A stretch of DNA of 64,000 nucleotides from Paenibacillus sp. An7 (GCF_009870785.1 NZ_WTWX01000011.1:59973-123972), one strand, 5' to 3'; counted from the first letter of the stretch, positions 35,703 to 45,966 are shown. The notes: generated by a model not told the origin, from the sequence alone. Numbers and translations: made by a program.

Positions 35703-35935
35703 TTACTCACCATCTGTTCGACTTTTCGCTATTACCGTCAGTGTGTTCAGCATGATATAAGAATCCCAAGCCCAAGCATCAAAGCTTCCCGATTCGTAAA
35801 TGGGCTGAGTCTCGTCTACCTGAAGCTGAATAAACTATTATCAGAACGACCGATCTTATGTTCTCCCTGCTCACGTACCGTGTTCAGATTGCACCCCTTA
35901 TTTAGCTGTTCAATCCGCAGTGTACGGGTTGTCAT
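35703..35935 (-). pseudogene. Frameshifted small gene of unknown function
   Basis: An ATG at 35935 preceded by AGGGG opens a frame reading MTTRTLRIEQLNKGCNLNTV, then REQGEHKIGRSDN, which stops early. About 115 bases in, the neighbouring frame continues as FIQLQVDETQPIYESGSFDA, then WAWDSYIMLNTLTVIAKSR, to a stop at 35703. Both halves are protein-like, and a single-base shift would join them into a ~77-residue protein. I do not recognise the family. It lies 35 bases before the monooxygenase gene in the same direction. Confidence 0.45.
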
Positions 35936-36192
35936 CAAGAACCCCTAACATGAGTATACGAATTAAACTTACCTGTTTAGTAGGATAAAAGGGTAAAAAA
36001 AAGAGAAACATAACGCATATATGTACTATAATGAAAAACACCGAAAAAATAAAAAAGCGTGATATCTCCAGTTGTCTGGTCGATCCGCTATTCTATTGTC
36101 ATTTCACAAAATGAACATCCTTCATTTTGTCTGATCTGTCGTTTATTTTATCAACAGTAAAAATGGTTGTCAAACCTTTTTTTTACACAAAT
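35936..36192. other. Promoter region of the monooxygenase unit with a palindrome
   Basis: Upstream of the frameshifted gene and monooxygenase. It contains a perfect inverted repeat, ACAAAATGAA-CATCC-TTCATTTTGT (36106-36130), about 170 bases before the first start codon and not followed by T on either strand. This could be an operator; the regulator is unknown. Confidence 0.35.
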
Positions 36193-36230
36193 AAAAGTGC
36201 TGATAACCCGATCAGTCATCAGCACTTTTC
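36193..36230. terminator. Bidirectional intrinsic terminator
   Basis: AAAAGTGCTGAT pairs with ATCAGCACTTTT around a partly paired loop. It lies 9 bases past the stop codon of the leftward modular secreted protein gene. Confidence 0.8.
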
Positions 36231-36238
36231 ATTTTATA

Positions 36239-39064
36239 TTATTTTACAACAACGATTACTTTATCTGTTGCCGTTTTTCCTGAATCATTCACAAGCTCTG
36301 CATAATACTCATATGTTCCTTGGGAACGATTCGTAATCGCAGACACTGCGCGCTGGGCATTCGGCGTCTGCGCACTTAAAGACTGGGTATCAATAAGCTC
36401 GCCATTCTCATATAAACGGTAGGAAGTTGCGTTTGTGCCCCACCATAAATTCATCTCCACCTTGTAATTACCGTCATGATCCCAGTTATCATGAGAAAGT
36501 ACGGCTTTTCCTGGATTTGCATCCGTTACTACAACGACAACAGAAGTGGACGAACTCGTACCGTAGCTGTTAGTCAGTTCGCTCGTATAAGTATAAGTTC
36601 CGTTTGATTTTCCAGTAATCGATGATACTGCAGACTGTCTTTCTGGTGTACGATCACTAATTTTCTGGGTATCGATAAGCGTGCCATTCTCGTATAATTT
36701 GTATTCGGTCGCGTTATTTCCCCACCACAAGTTCATCGTAATCTCATAACTTCCATCCTGTAGTCCATTGTCATGTCCGTTATTGCTCGAAAGTACAGCT
36801 TGTCCGGGCACACCTTCAGCAAGAACAGGTTCACCCGGTTCTTCAGGCGTTTCAGGCGTTTCAGGTGTTTCAGGATCTGTACTTTCCGCAAGTGTAATAT
36901 CGCTGAGTCCTCTAGGTTTTAACTGATATACCCCGCGAAAAATAGCAGATACTCCTGTCAGATTCACTTTATCTCCGGCTTTATAAGGAAAGTTGTCCAC
37001 CGTAATCCCTGTACCAGCATCAATCCTCACATGACTTTTTTGCTCCCCTACGGCATCAAATTCAAAGGATCCTGCAGGAGACGCACTAACCAAGTTTTCA
37101 ATCGTAACGTTATTCAGTTGTACCAGCTGACCTTGTGTGTCTTCCCCTAAAGAAACCACGGGTTTTGCACTAGGAACATTACCGTCACCTATTTTTTCAA
37201 TGGATTCAATCTCATCAAGTTCAAGTTCTGTATTATATACGGTTAAAGCTGCCTTAACCCTCACCTTATCCCCGATCTTGAATCCACTTTGCGTTTGATA
37301 CACATAGATCCCTGCGGTATCATCCTGTAAATAAAATGCTTGTCCCCCAAAGCTACCCGGCTGTGTCGTCACTACGCCTTCGACCATAACCTGAGTTCCC
37401 TCGCTTTTCGTTCTCGCTTCACTAATCGTTGACAGTGTAATTTCAGGAGCCTGACCTTCCCCATCAGGAAGCGGCTCTGCAGGAACATTTGCGATCGTAA
37501 CCGGGTTTGTCAAAAGATTATTACCGTTCAATCTGAGCCTCAAATTCGCTGTTCCGGTTGTACCTGGTTTTATTTGTACAGTAATGTCCTTTGTTGCTAT
37601 GCCTTTATTATTCGCTGTTAAGCTGAATGTCTGACTATAACCATATGCACTTGGCCAGGACAGGTCTGCATTTTGAATTTTGGCAACTTGTGTTCCGCCT
37701 GTCGTATAGATCCCTGCACTATACCCTGATACCGTACTGTTTGGCGCAAGATTATTCACCACTACACGGATTTGGAAAACTTCGCTGTTAGGAAGCTGAC
37801 TTTGATGCACAAAATTATATTGTGGATTGGAAGGAGCTGCTGCGTTACTTCCGTAAGATCCTGCTTTAAACGTAGATGAATCCCACCATTTATATCCGGC
37901 AGCAGGCTGAGACCAGGGTTCGGACTTCGGTTCTGTAGAAGCAGCGGGAACCTCAAACGGCAGCAAGGGTGTCGGCTGATCAAGTGAAAGACCGTCTACT
38001 TCCGTAAAATCAGAGTAATCCTCATCTTCGGAAAGCCAGTTTACTAGATTAACTAGGAGAGCCGCATCATCTTGTTCTTTAAAACCATCATACGTCGTTT
38101 TTTTACTGCCATTTTCCTCACGAACGTACTTAGGAGTTGCATCCTCGACTGGGGAAGAATCACCGATGAAGGCTGCTTTACCAAGCCCGGCTTTCGATAC
38201 GGCCACATAAGGACCTTCTTCTATTCCTCCTCCGTTATATACACCTTGGTCAACGGCATTGCCCCAAGCTGCATTTGTCTTTGGTAAATATACAATTCCT
38301 TTGGCTTTTGTTGGATCTATAATGGCGAGTGTAGAGCCCGCATGCATGGCAACCTTCGATACTCCTTCGGTTATCCCAAATGATTGACTTGGAGCAACAA
38401 TATTGTTCGCCGTGATATCACCCAGCGCATTGTAACGGAATCTTACACCAAAGTTATCAGCAAGCCAGTCCGAACTGACAACGCCTTGCATCGCTGCTGA
38501 ATTTTTCTCTTCTGTACTCATCCCTTTTGCTGGGTCTGTAAAAGCCCCTCTGCGGTATCCATTAATAGACTCAGAACCGTCCCAACGGTTTTTGTTCCGA
38601 TCTGCATTATAATGATCACCAATGAAAAAGATACTTCCACCTTGATCCACATATTGTTCCATTGCCATTTGTTCGCTTTGTTTAAAGGGTATATTCGGCT
38701 CTGCAACGACAAAAACATCATAATCGGAGAGATCTGTCAGCGTAATTGGAGTAGACTTACGGAGTTCTTTTACATAATAACCATCTGAAGCAAGCGCATT
38801 GCCGAAATCGGAAAATCCTCCATCAATGACCCAATCCGCCGCTCCTGCCGTTTGTGCATGGGTATTGTCGAACAATACCTTCTTACCCGCATTTTCATTA
38901 ACTACTTTTGCTTGAATATAGGGTGCGGGATCTTGTGCGCTCTCTGCTTGAGCAGTAGGCGTAATGTCAGCTGACCATCCAGTCTGAACAGACAGTGCTA
39001 ATGCGGCTGCCACCACATATTTAAAAAAACGACTGCCAAGTTTCTTCTTCCGTAATTTCCCCAT
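36239..39064 (-). CDS. Large secreted modular protein (GATase-like domain, YhcR-type OB fold, two chitinase-A-like Ig repeats)
   Basis: 941 residues with a signal peptide (to about residue 35). Residues 60-350 resemble a DUF4350/GATase1-like fold: [48 protein letters not shown] beta-rich middle follows, then an OB-fold similar to YhcR-type extracellular nucleases ([34 protein letters not shown]) at about 540-720. A Pro/Glu/Thr linker leads to two ~90-residue Ig-like repeats with [18 protein letters not shown] and [18 protein letters not shown], typical of Bacillales chitinase accessory domains. No nuclease or glycosidase catalytic motif is evident, so the activity is unknown; it may degrade or bind extracellular polymers. 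Monocistronic. Confidence 0.75.
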   Translation of the reverse strand: MGKLRKKKLGSRFFKYVVAAALALSVQTGWSADITPTAQAESAQDPAPYIQAKVVNENAGKKVLFDNTHAQTAGAADWVIDGGFSDFGNALASDGYYVKELRKSTPITLTDLSDYDVFVVAEPNIPFKQSEQMAMEQYVDQGGSIFFIGDHYNADRNKNRWDGSESINGYRRGAFTDPAKGMSTEEKNSAAMQGVVSSDWLADNFGVRFRYNALGDITANNIVAPSQSFGITEGVSKVAMHAGSTLAIIDPTKAKGIVYLPKTNAAWGNAVDQGVYNGGGIEEGPYVAVSKAGLGKAAFIGDSSPVEDATPKYVREENGSKKTTYDGFKEQDDAALLVNLVNWLSEDEDYSDFTEVDGLSLDQPTPLLPFEVPAASTEPKSEPWSQPAAGYKWWDSSTFKAGSYGSNAAAPSNPQYNFVHQSQLPNSEVFQIRVVVNNLAPNSTVSGYSAGIYTTGGTQVAKIQNADLSWPSAYGYSQTFSLTANNKGIATKDITVQIKPGTTGTANLRLRLNGNNLLTNPVTIANVPAEPLPDGEGQAPEITLSTISEARTKSEGTQVMVEGVVTTQPGSFGGQAFYLQDDTAGIYVYQTQSGFKIGDKVRVKAALTVYNTELELDEIESIEKIGDGNVPSAKPVVSLGEDTQGQLVQLNNVTIENLVSASPAGSFEFDAVGEQKSHVRIDAGTGITVDNFPYKAGDKVNLTGVSAIFRGVYQLKPRGLSDITLAESTDPETPETPETPEEPGEPVLAEGVPGQAVLSSNNGHDNGLQDGSYEITMNLWWGNNATEYKLYENGTLIDTQKISDRTPERQSAVSSITGKSNGTYTYTSELTNSYGTSSSTSVVVVVTDANPGKAVLSHDNWDHDGNYKVEMNLWWGTNATSYRLYENGELIDTQSLSAQTPNAQRAVSAITNRSQGTYEYYAELVNDSGKTATDKVIVVVK

Positions 39065-39150
39065 CTTTCTCCTCCTATAATGTTAATATTTGTATATACC
39101 CTCTTATTCTAGCACCCACACATTAAAAATATTGCTGGATTGTGTAAAAT

Positions 39151-39202
39151 AAAAAACAGAAAGAATAGAGCTCATGCATGCTCATTCCTTCTGCTTTTTT
39201 TA
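39151..39202. terminator. Strong bidirectional terminator
   Basis: AAAAAACAGAAAGAATAGAG pairs with CTCATTCCTTCTGCTTTTTT (two mismatches). It lies just past the stop codon of the leftward double ATPase gene at 39233. Confidence 0.85.
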
Positions 39203-39232
39203 TTTCTACAACTATTATCCCGTATTAGACTT

Positions 39233-40978
39233 TTATCCTGTTGGAACTGCAACAAAATGACCTTTCGATACTTCTACGAGTTCCGATTGTAATAGATTAT
39301 ATTTATCAGCGCTTGTTTGTTCTTCTAGTAGTTTGCGAGTTTTCTTGGATTCAATTTTGGGGTCAGGCACCGGAATGGCTGCAAGAAGAGATTTCGTATA
39401 TTCATGCTGCGGATTAGCATATAGTTCTTCACTTTCGGCAAGTTCCACAATCTTCCCTGCATACATCACTGCCACCCGGTCGCTGATATGTTTAACCATT
39501 GACAGATCATGCGCGATGAATAAATAGGTGAGTCCCAGCTTATGCTGCAAATCTTCAAGCAGTTCCACAACTTGTGACTGAATGGATACATCGAGTGCAG
39601 ATAAGGGTTCATCACATACTAGAAATTTAGGTTCCACAGCTAATGCGCGAGCAATCCCAATACGCTGTCTTTGTCCGCCAGAGAATTCATGAGGATAACG
39701 TTCTGCAAAAGAAGGCTCCAGACCTACAAGGTCCAGCAGTTCCTCGACTCGTTTTTTACGAGCCTCTTTACTTCCGCTCATATGATGAACATCCATGGAT
39801 TCACCAATAATGTCCATGATCTTGAATCTGGGGTTGAGCGAAGCATAGGGATCTTGGAATATCATCTGCATATGTCTGCGCATCATCTTCATTTCTTTTC
39901 CATTTAAACGGTGGATCGGCATTCCTTGATATAGTACTTCTCCTGCGGTAGGTTCATGCAGCCGTAAAATGGATCTTCCAGTCGTCGACTTTCCAGAGCC
40001 GGATTCACCTACTACGCCAAGCGTTTCCCCAGGGGAGATATGAAAACTGATATTATCTACAGCCTTAACGATCTGTCCTCTGCCCATATTAAAATATTGT
40101 TTGAGTCCCGTTACTTCGAGCAGCGGTTCTTTGCTTGTATTAAGAATAAGGGAAGCGGGCTTAGGTTTCTTCTTCTCATCTAGACGAGGGAGTGCATTTA
40201 GAAGTTTTTGAGTATAAGGATGCTTTGCTTCCTCGAAAATTTCTTCCGTTGTACCTGTCTCTACTACTTCCCCATTTTTCATGACCACAACGCGATCACA
40301 CATCCCTGCTACGACTCCAAGATCGTGGGTGATGAGAATGATAGAGGTTCCAAATTTCTCTTGCATATGTTTCATGACATTCAGAATTTGGGCTTGAATC
40401 GTTACATCGAGAGCCGTAGTCGGTTCATCAGCAATCAGCAAAGCAGGACGGCACGCAAGCGCAATAGCAATCATCGCACGCTGTCTCATCCCCCCAGAGA
40501 ATTCATGCGGATACTGATTATACCTCGTCTCACTATCCCTTATACCGACTAACTTCAACATTTCAATCGCTTCTTGCTTCGCTTCTTTCCTTGACAGCTT
40601 GCGATGTTTTTTTAAACTTTCAGCAATTTGTTTTCCTACTTTTAAGGTCGGGTTAAGTGAAGTCATCGGATCCTGAAAAATCATTCCTATATCTCTTCCC
40701 CGAATGGATTCCATCTCTTTCTCTGTTTTATGAGCTAAATTTTGTCCCATAAATAGTATCTCGCCATCTTTCATCTGAGCAGGAGGTGTGGGAAGCAGTC
40801 GCATAATGGAACGGGCCGTCACACTCTTACCGCTCCCTGACTCTCCGACAATGCCAAGTGTCTCTCCTTTTTTCAGCTCAAAACTAACCCCTTTAACGGC
40901 TTCAAACTCTCTTTCCTGATTCAAAAAAGATACTCTCAGGTCTTTTACTTGTAAAATACTAGTATCCATTATGTTCAC
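39233..40978 (-). CDS. Fused double ATPase of an oligopeptide/nickel-type ABC importer (DppD-DppF fusion)
   Basis: 581 residues containing two complete peptide-family ATPase units. Unit 1 (about 8-265): [40 protein letters not shown]. Unit 2 (about 290-545): [40 protein letters not shown]. Each ends in the oligopeptide C-terminal extension ([40 protein letters not shown]). GsiA-type fusions of this kind drive glutathione, peptide or metal-chelate import. It is divergent from the permease and lipoprotein genes that start at 41108, with a 129-base shared promoter region. Confidence 0.9.
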   Translation of the reverse strand: MNIMDTSILQVKDLRVSFLNQEREFEAVKGVSFELKKGETLGIVGESGSGKSVTARSIMRLLPTPPAQMKDGEILFMGQNLAHKTEKEMESIRGRDIGMIFQDPMTSLNPTLKVGKQIAESLKKHRKLSRKEAKQEAIEMLKLVGIRDSETRYNQYPHEFSGGMRQRAMIAIALACRPALLIADEPTTALDVTIQAQILNVMKHMQEKFGTSIILITHDLGVVAGMCDRVVVMKNGEVVETGTTEEIFEEAKHPYTQKLLNALPRLDEKKKPKPASLILNTSKEPLLEVTGLKQYFNMGRGQIVKAVDNISFHISPGETLGVVGESGSGKSTTGRSILRLHEPTAGEVLYQGMPIHRLNGKEMKMMRRHMQMIFQDPYASLNPRFKIMDIIGESMDVHHMSGSKEARKKRVEELLDLVGLEPSFAERYPHEFSGGQRQRIGIARALAVEPKFLVCDEPLSALDVSIQSQVVELLEDLQHKLGLTYLFIAHDLSMVKHISDRVAVMYAGKIVELAESEELYANPQHEYTKSLLAAIPVPDPKIESKKTRKLLEEQTSADKYNLLQSELVEVSKGHFVAVPTG

Positions 40979-41027
40979 CTACCAACGATGTTTTCTTGAA
41001 ACTATGTAAAATTTATACTTGGAAAGA

Positions 41028-41056
41028 TTGACTTTTTAAACAGCGGTAAATAAAAT
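41028..41056 (+). promoter_or_regulatory. Sigma-A promoter of the permuted ABC transporter operon
   Basis: TTGACT (41028-41033) and TAAAAT (41051-41056) are spaced by exactly 17 bases, about 50 bases before the GTG start. An excellent AAAGGAGGT site lies at 41092-41100. Confidence 0.65.
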
Positions 41057-41107
41057 ATACTATATTGATCGGAATTATGCAATTTCAATCGAAAGGAGGT
41101 CAAAACC

Positions 41108-42568
41108 GTGGAGATTGCGAGAAAAAAACAACCAGATCCTTCAACAGAGCTTTTCCGTTTATCAGGCATCATTAGTGAAACGTACAAGAAGATAAGGGTT
41201 CGTCCTGCCTATTCGTTCTTTCTCTTTGTTGTTGGATTTCCGGTTCATTTGTTTGTTTTGTTTTACTATTTAATACATCGTAATCGATCTATTTCCACAG
41301 AAGTCAGCACACAAGTGCAACAAGAATTGAGTGAAGCCAATTTCTATAATGAGTTAGTAGAGCGGTACACTTTACAATTAGAACGTAAACATGCCTTTTT
41401 CGATCAATCAGGTTCTGCTAAACAAATTCAAGAAACAGCAGAGAAGTGGGCGAACGATGCGCGTCTAGAGAAACAGGAAGAACTTATACGACTCCGCCTT
41501 CAGGAACGAGGACTTGAGAAACCTTCCTACGATCAAACTTTTCAAACACTAGTACATAACCCGCTGTTTCTTATCTTATCTTTTCTTCCCGGCATTCTGA
41601 TGTATATGGTGATTCTGCTTTACAGTAATCCGTATACCAAATATGTCATGGAACGTTTCGTAATGACGATCTTCGTTATTATGGGTGTTGTCGTTATTGT
41701 CTTCACTCTTCTTTACATGTCACCTTTTGATCCCGCAGTGAACATTCTTGGGGAAGGGGCAACAAAAGAGCAGGTCGCAAACTTCAACCATATTTATGGA
41801 CTGGATCAAGGCTATCTTAGCCAGCTGTGGAACAACATGAAAGGGATTGCTCTATTTGATCTCGGAACTTCCTATACAGGGAATGAAGATGTTGCCGCAA
41901 GCATTGCACGTAAGTTTCCGGTTACATTGACACTTACGCTTATCTCACTCTTCTTTTCTGTACTTATTGCAATACCTGTCGGTATCATCTCGGCAACAAA
42001 ACCAAATTCATTTTTTGATTATACGTTTATGTTTATCGCACTGCTCGGACTATCCATTCCGAACTTCTGGCAAGGGCTCATTTTTATTCTGAACTTTTCT
42101 ATTAAACTGGGCTGGCTGCCCGCCACCTATAGTCCAGAAAATGCGGCTTCCATTATTATGCCGGTCGTTGTACTCGGTACAGGACTTACGGCTGCTGTAG
42201 CGCGGATGACGAGATCATCTACCCTCGAAGTCATTCACGAAGATTATATTATTACAGCCAAAGCAAAAGGTCTCAGCCAGCGAGTTGTCCTGTGGAGACA
42301 CGCAGTAGGCAACGCCATTATTCCTATTATTACGGTGATTGGACTTCAATTCGGCGGGATGCTCGGAGGAGCAGCGGTAACAGAGAAGGTATTCAACATT
42401 AGCGGGATTGGAAGTTACATTGTTGATAAACAGTTTATTCCCGATATTCCCGGTATACTGGGCGGTGTTGTATATACGGCGATTACCATCTCCATTGTCA
42501 ATGTTTTCATCGACATCTTGTATGCCTTTTTCGATCCTCGAATCAGGTCCAAGATGAAACAATATTAA
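41108..42568 (+). CDS. DppB-type ABC permease with a long extra N-terminus
   Basis: 486 residues, against about 310-330 for ordinary DppB/OppB. The standard core begins near residue 178 (YTKYVMERFVMTIFVIMGVV) with MSPFDPAVNIL and the ATPase-contact loop DYIITAKAKGLSQRVVLWRH (about 378-397). The extra 175 residues comprise a membrane segment (about 35-56), a long charged, probably coiled-coil helix (about 65-135, with ERYTLQLERKHAFF and EKQEELIRLRLQERG) and a second membrane segment (about 152-173). Start: GTG at 41108, seven bases after AAAGGAGGT. The first gene of a three-gene operon. Confidence 0.88.
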   Translation: MEIARKKQPDPSTELFRLSGIISETYKKIRVRPAYSFFLFVVGFPVHLFVLFYYLIHRNRSISTEVSTQVQQELSEANFYNELVERYTLQLERKHAFFDQSGSAKQIQETAEKWANDARLEKQEELIRLRLQERGLEKPSYDQTFQTLVHNPLFLILSFLPGILMYMVILLYSNPYTKYVMERFVMTIFVIMGVVVIVFTLLYMSPFDPAVNILGEGATKEQVANFNHIYGLDQGYLSQLWNNMKGIALFDLGTSYTGNEDVAASIARKFPVTLTLTLISLFFSVLIAIPVGIISATKPNSFFDYTFMFIALLGLSIPNFWQGLIFILNFSIKLGWLPATYSPENAASIIMPVVVLGTGLTAAVARMTRSSTLEVIHEDYIITAKAKGLSQRVVLWRHAVGNAIIPIITVIGLQFGGMLGGAAVTEKVFNISGIGSYIVDKQFIPDIPGILGGVVYTAITISIVNVFIDILYAFFDPRIRSKMKQY

Positions 42569-42581
42569 AGCAGGTGCTGAC

Positions 42582-44099
42582 ATGTCTACTCTTACTGAAC
42601 AAAAGACTCCTAGAATCGAAAAGAGTCAGCGATTAAAATGGTCACCCGAGTATATGCAGTCTCAATTTATATGGGTTGTCTCTTTATTGACAACTTTGGT
42701 TTTCCTTGGAAGCAGTTATGATTTTGCAAACCGAACCACTAAGCCTGCTCTATTCGCTGTATTTACCGTCTATGCGCTGTTTACGTTGATTCAAGTTCTG
42801 ATTACTTGGTTTATTCGGCGGGATGTACTGAATTATGGCGAGATTAGATCTGCGACAAGACGGCTCGGTTATGTGCAAGTGTTGTCGATCGTCACCGGTA
42901 ATCTCTTTACTGCGATTTTTGGCTTACATTTTATTAAAAAGAGAACAACAAACGAGTATACACTCGCGATCTACTTACTTGTAACCCAGATTTGTGTCAT
43001 CGCTGTATCCTCACTAAACTTGTTTAAACCTTATGTGACGGATACCTTTTTACCATCTATGTTTGTTTTAGTCGGCATTACCTTGTTTTATTTAATCACC
43101 TTAGTCCTTGTGGCTATGTATGTAGACCGCCGTCAGGCTCCTAAATGGATGATCTACATAGCGATTCCGCTGATGCTGACAAGTATTACAGGAAACCTGT
43201 TTGCTTTATTACTTGGTCTTGACTTGATCTTCAAAATAAGGCAAACCCTGAAACCAGGGTCTGGGAACTGGGAACGGATCTGGAACAAAATCACACGCAA
43301 TTACAGTTCCATGTTCGGACTTTTTTTCATCGTATTCATGTTCGCCATATCCGTATCCAGCTACTTTACGTTTGACTACGATATGGCAGTTCAAAATAAC
43401 TACAGTGCGATCCTTCAGACGCCGAATCTTGCTTACCCGCTGGGTACAGATCATTTTGGGCGTGATCTATTTTCTCGTATTGTATTTGGAGCAAGGATCT
43501 CCCTCGTCGTTGGATTTATCTCTACCATAATTCCGGTTATTATAGGCGGAATACTCGGGGCTTTTGCCGGTTACTATGGGCGCTACACCGACAACATCAT
43601 CATGCGACTGCTGGATGTGCTGTATGCCATCCCAGGTATCCTGCTTGCGATTGCGATCATTGCAGCATTTGGCGCAAATACAACGAATCTTATTCTTGCA
43701 CTCAGTGTTGGCTCTATTCCTACTTATGCGAGAACGATGCGAGCAAATGTCCTCATGGTTTCCAATTATGAATACGTTGATGCGGCTCGGGCTTTTGGAT
43801 CAAGTAATCTATCCATTATTTTCAGACATATCGTACCGAATTCCTTTGCACCGATGATTGTCAAATCAACCTTAACTATTGGCGGAGCCGTTATTGCGAC
43901 CAGCAGTCTGAGTTATTTGGGGCTTGGCGTTGAACCGCATATTCCTGAATGGGGGAATATCCTCAAAGTCGGCAGCACTTATCTGGAATCGCATTCCTAC
44001 CTGGCAATCTACCCAGGTCTTGCAATTGTCGCACTTGTATTATCTTTTAACTTTTTAGGTGATGGACTTCGAGATGCACTCGATCCAAAGATTGATTAA
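42582..44099 (+). CDS. DppC-type ABC permease with a six-helix N-terminal extension
   Basis: 505 residues, against about 280-300 for ordinary DppC. The core starts near 230 and carries LGTDHFGRDLFSRIVFGARI, the family hallmark, and the contact loop EYVDAARAFGSSNLSIIFRH. The first ~225 residues contain about six hydrophobic segments that look like two three-helix repeats, each ending with a matching motif (VTGNLFTAIFGLHFI at about 103-117; ITGNLFALLLGLDLI at about 199-213). I know no function for this extension. It follows the DppB-type gene by 13 bases and precedes the permuted binding protein. Confidence 0.88.
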   Translation: MSTLTEQKTPRIEKSQRLKWSPEYMQSQFIWVVSLLTTLVFLGSSYDFANRTTKPALFAVFTVYALFTLIQVLITWFIRRDVLNYGEIRSATRRLGYVQVLSIVTGNLFTAIFGLHFIKKRTTNEYTLAIYLLVTQICVIAVSSLNLFKPYVTDTFLPSMFVLVGITLFYLITLVLVAMYVDRRQAPKWMIYIAIPLMLTSITGNLFALLLGLDLIFKIRQTLKPGSGNWERIWNKITRNYSSMFGLFFIVFMFAISVSSYFTFDYDMAVQNNYSAILQTPNLAYPLGTDHFGRDLFSRIVFGARISLVVGFISTIIPVIIGGILGAFAGYYGRYTDNIIMRLLDVLYAIPGILLAIAIIAAFGANTTNLILALSVGSIPTYARTMRANVLMVSNYEYVDAARAFGSSNLSIIFRHIVPNSFAPMIVKSTLTIGGAVIATSSLSYLGLGVEPHIPEWGNILKVGSTYLESHSYLAIYPGLAIVALVLSFNFLGDGLRDALDPKID

Positions 44100-44145
44100 T
44101 TCACAAAATACAACTTGATAACAACAAACTTAAGGAGGGTTTTAC

Positions 44146-45966
44146 TTGAAAAAAGCACTTTTACCCCTATTGCTTGTCCTCATCCTGGTTATATCCGGCT
44201 GCAATGTGAATACGAAATCTGATGTTGCAGGAGAAAGTGAACCTGCTGAGAATACGACTGCCACTGATCTTGAGCCTGTCGATATTGAACTGTTAGCCAT
44301 GAGCAGTAACGAATCTGATGTAAATATTATTCGAGATCAACTTATTAAAAACGGTTTTAATGTAAAACTGAATCTCCAGCCGGATTACGGCAGTTTTAAA
44401 GCACAAGAAGATGCTGGCAACTATGATATTTCTCTCTCAGGCTGGACTACTGTAACGGGTAACCCGGACTATGCGGTCCGTTCTCTTTTCAAAACGGGCG
44501 GTGATTACAGTAAACTAGCTGATCCTGAGGTCGACAAACTCATCGACCAGGCTGCGACTGAAACTCCTGAAGAGTATACAGAAACGTATAAAAAGCTTGA
44601 AGACTATCTTGTTTTTGATAAAGCTTATATCGCTCCGCTTTATATTTCTCTAAAAAGCCAAGGATTTAACAAAGATGAGCTGAATCCAGATACAATTCGC
44701 TTGTCTAAATCTCGCTCCCAGGTATGGGAATCTATAGAGTTTAACGATGCTTCCAAAAATACGACGGAACCGCTTCTTCTGACGCAGGCAGCTTCGACTC
44801 TAACTTCACTCGATCCGATTAAAGGGAATGATGGATCGATCAACGCGATCAATACCAATATGTATGTTCGTCTTGTTAATCTAACGGATGATGACCAGAT
44901 TACTTCTGATGGATCTCTTTCATTGAATCATACTATTGCAGATGGCAATTCAGACTATTACTTTGTTCTGCGTGACGACATAAACTTTGCGAAAATTACG
45001 AATAAAAAAGCGGAAGATTCCGGTGAACGTGTTGGTGCTGAGGATGTCATCTTCTCTCTAAACCGCGCTAAAGATCAAAATTCGGTACCAGATCACCGTA
45101 CCTACTCCTTGCATGAACATATTAAAGATGCAGAAATCGTTACGGATCTCAGCTCACTCGAATCCATCAAACAAGCGGGTTCGGGAAATCCCATTATTGA
45201 TGTGCTGAATCAAGATTTAGATCAAGGAATTACACAGCTCGTTAGTGACAAGACACAAGCAGATCATAAATCAGGTAAATATCAAGTTGTGAAAGTCACA
45301 ACAACCGAACCTTTCCCGCAAGTACTCAACTATTTGGCTCACCAGTCTGCTGGAATCGTGTCTAAAAAACAGGTAGAGAGCATTAATACGTATGATGTAG
45401 CAAACTTTGACGTGAATAAAGATATCCCTTACGGAGATCAAAATACAGTAACGGAAGGAAGTTCTTACAACAATACGCTGTATGCAAGCGGTCCTTACAT
45501 TTTGTCTTCCAAAAATGATTATGAAGCTGTATTTTATAAAAACCCTGGTTATATGACGGGTACAGAAAATGAACCGAAGATTTCTGAGATTAAAGTAAAA
45601 TTCATTAAAGATGCTGACAATGCTTTATCTGCCCTGCGCAGCGGAGAAATTCATATGTACTACGGTGTTCCTGAAACCAAATATGATTTGGTTAAACAAG
45701 ACAGTAAACTCCAATTACAGACCCTTGAAAGCAATGGAGTCAGCTATTTATTGTTTAATACAAAAGGCCGAGGTGTCGCTGAAAGCGAAGATTTAAGAAA
45801 AGCCGTGCTATACTCCATTAATCAAGATGAAATTTTGTCATTCTACAATAATAATAAATTCAAAGCAGTATCCACGGTTAGTCCCATCGTTAAAACGGGG
45901 AATGAGCTCGTAGCCGATCCCGCAAAAGTAAAAGAATATCTAGCTAAGTATCAGGAAAGCAAATAA
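44146..45966 (+). CDS. Family-5 solute-binding lipoprotein with circularly permuted lobe order
   Basis: 606 residues; lipobox VISGC with Cys at 19. In ordinary SBP_bac_5 proteins the chain starts with the LDP motif and ends with a segment predicting 'L..Gi.v' and 'SdpevDkLidqA'. Here residues 45-200 are that usual C-terminal part (VDIELLAMSSNESDVNIIRD, QLIKNGFNVKLNL, YDISLSGWTTVTGNPDYA, DPEVDKLIDQAATETPEEY, IAPLYISL). Residues 208-606 are the usual N-terminal part: LTSLDPIKG, VGAEDVIFSLNRAKD, ASGPYILSSKNDYEAVFYKN, ALRSGEIHMYYGVPE, LFNTKGRG, LRKAVLYSINQDEIL. The chain then stops at DPAKVKEYLAKYQ, exactly where the missing part would continue. An insertion lies near 330-375. Ligand unknown; works with the flanking extended permeases. 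Confidence 0.88.
   Translation: MKKALLPLLLVLILVISGCNVNTKSDVAGESEPAENTTATDLEPVDIELLAMSSNESDVNIIRDQLIKNGFNVKLNLQPDYGSFKAQEDAGNYDISLSGWTTVTGNPDYAVRSLFKTGGDYSKLADPEVDKLIDQAATETPEEYTETYKKLEDYLVFDKAYIAPLYISLKSQGFNKDELNPDTIRLSKSRSQVWESIEFNDASKNTTEPLLLTQAASTLTSLDPIKGNDGSINAINTNMYVRLVNLTDDDQITSDGSLSLNHTIADGNSDYYFVLRDDINFAKITNKKAEDSGERVGAEDVIFSLNRAKDQNSVPDHRTYSLHEHIKDAEIVTDLSSLESIKQAGSGNPIIDVLNQDLDQGITQLVSDKTQADHKSGKYQVVKVTTTEPFPQVLNYLAHQSAGIVSKKQVESINTYDVANFDVNKDIPYGDQNTVTEGSSYNNTLYASGPYILSSKNDYEAVFYKNPGYMTGTENEPKISEIKVKFIKDADNALSALRSGEIHMYYGVPETKYDLVKQDSKLQLQTLESNGVSYLLFNTKGRGVAESEDLRKAVLYSINQDEILSFYNNNKFKAVSTVSPIVKTGNELVADPAKVKEYLAKYQESK

Noticed and set aside
42215..42583. Leftward 122-residue frame antisense to the DppB-type permease
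   Set aside because: Antisense shadow of conserved membrane-protein codons; no start signal.
44146..45966. Permuted binding protein explained as two adjacent broken genes or a misread frame
   Set aside because: The frame is continuous over 606 codons, the lipobox is at the correct place, and each canonical segment appears only once.
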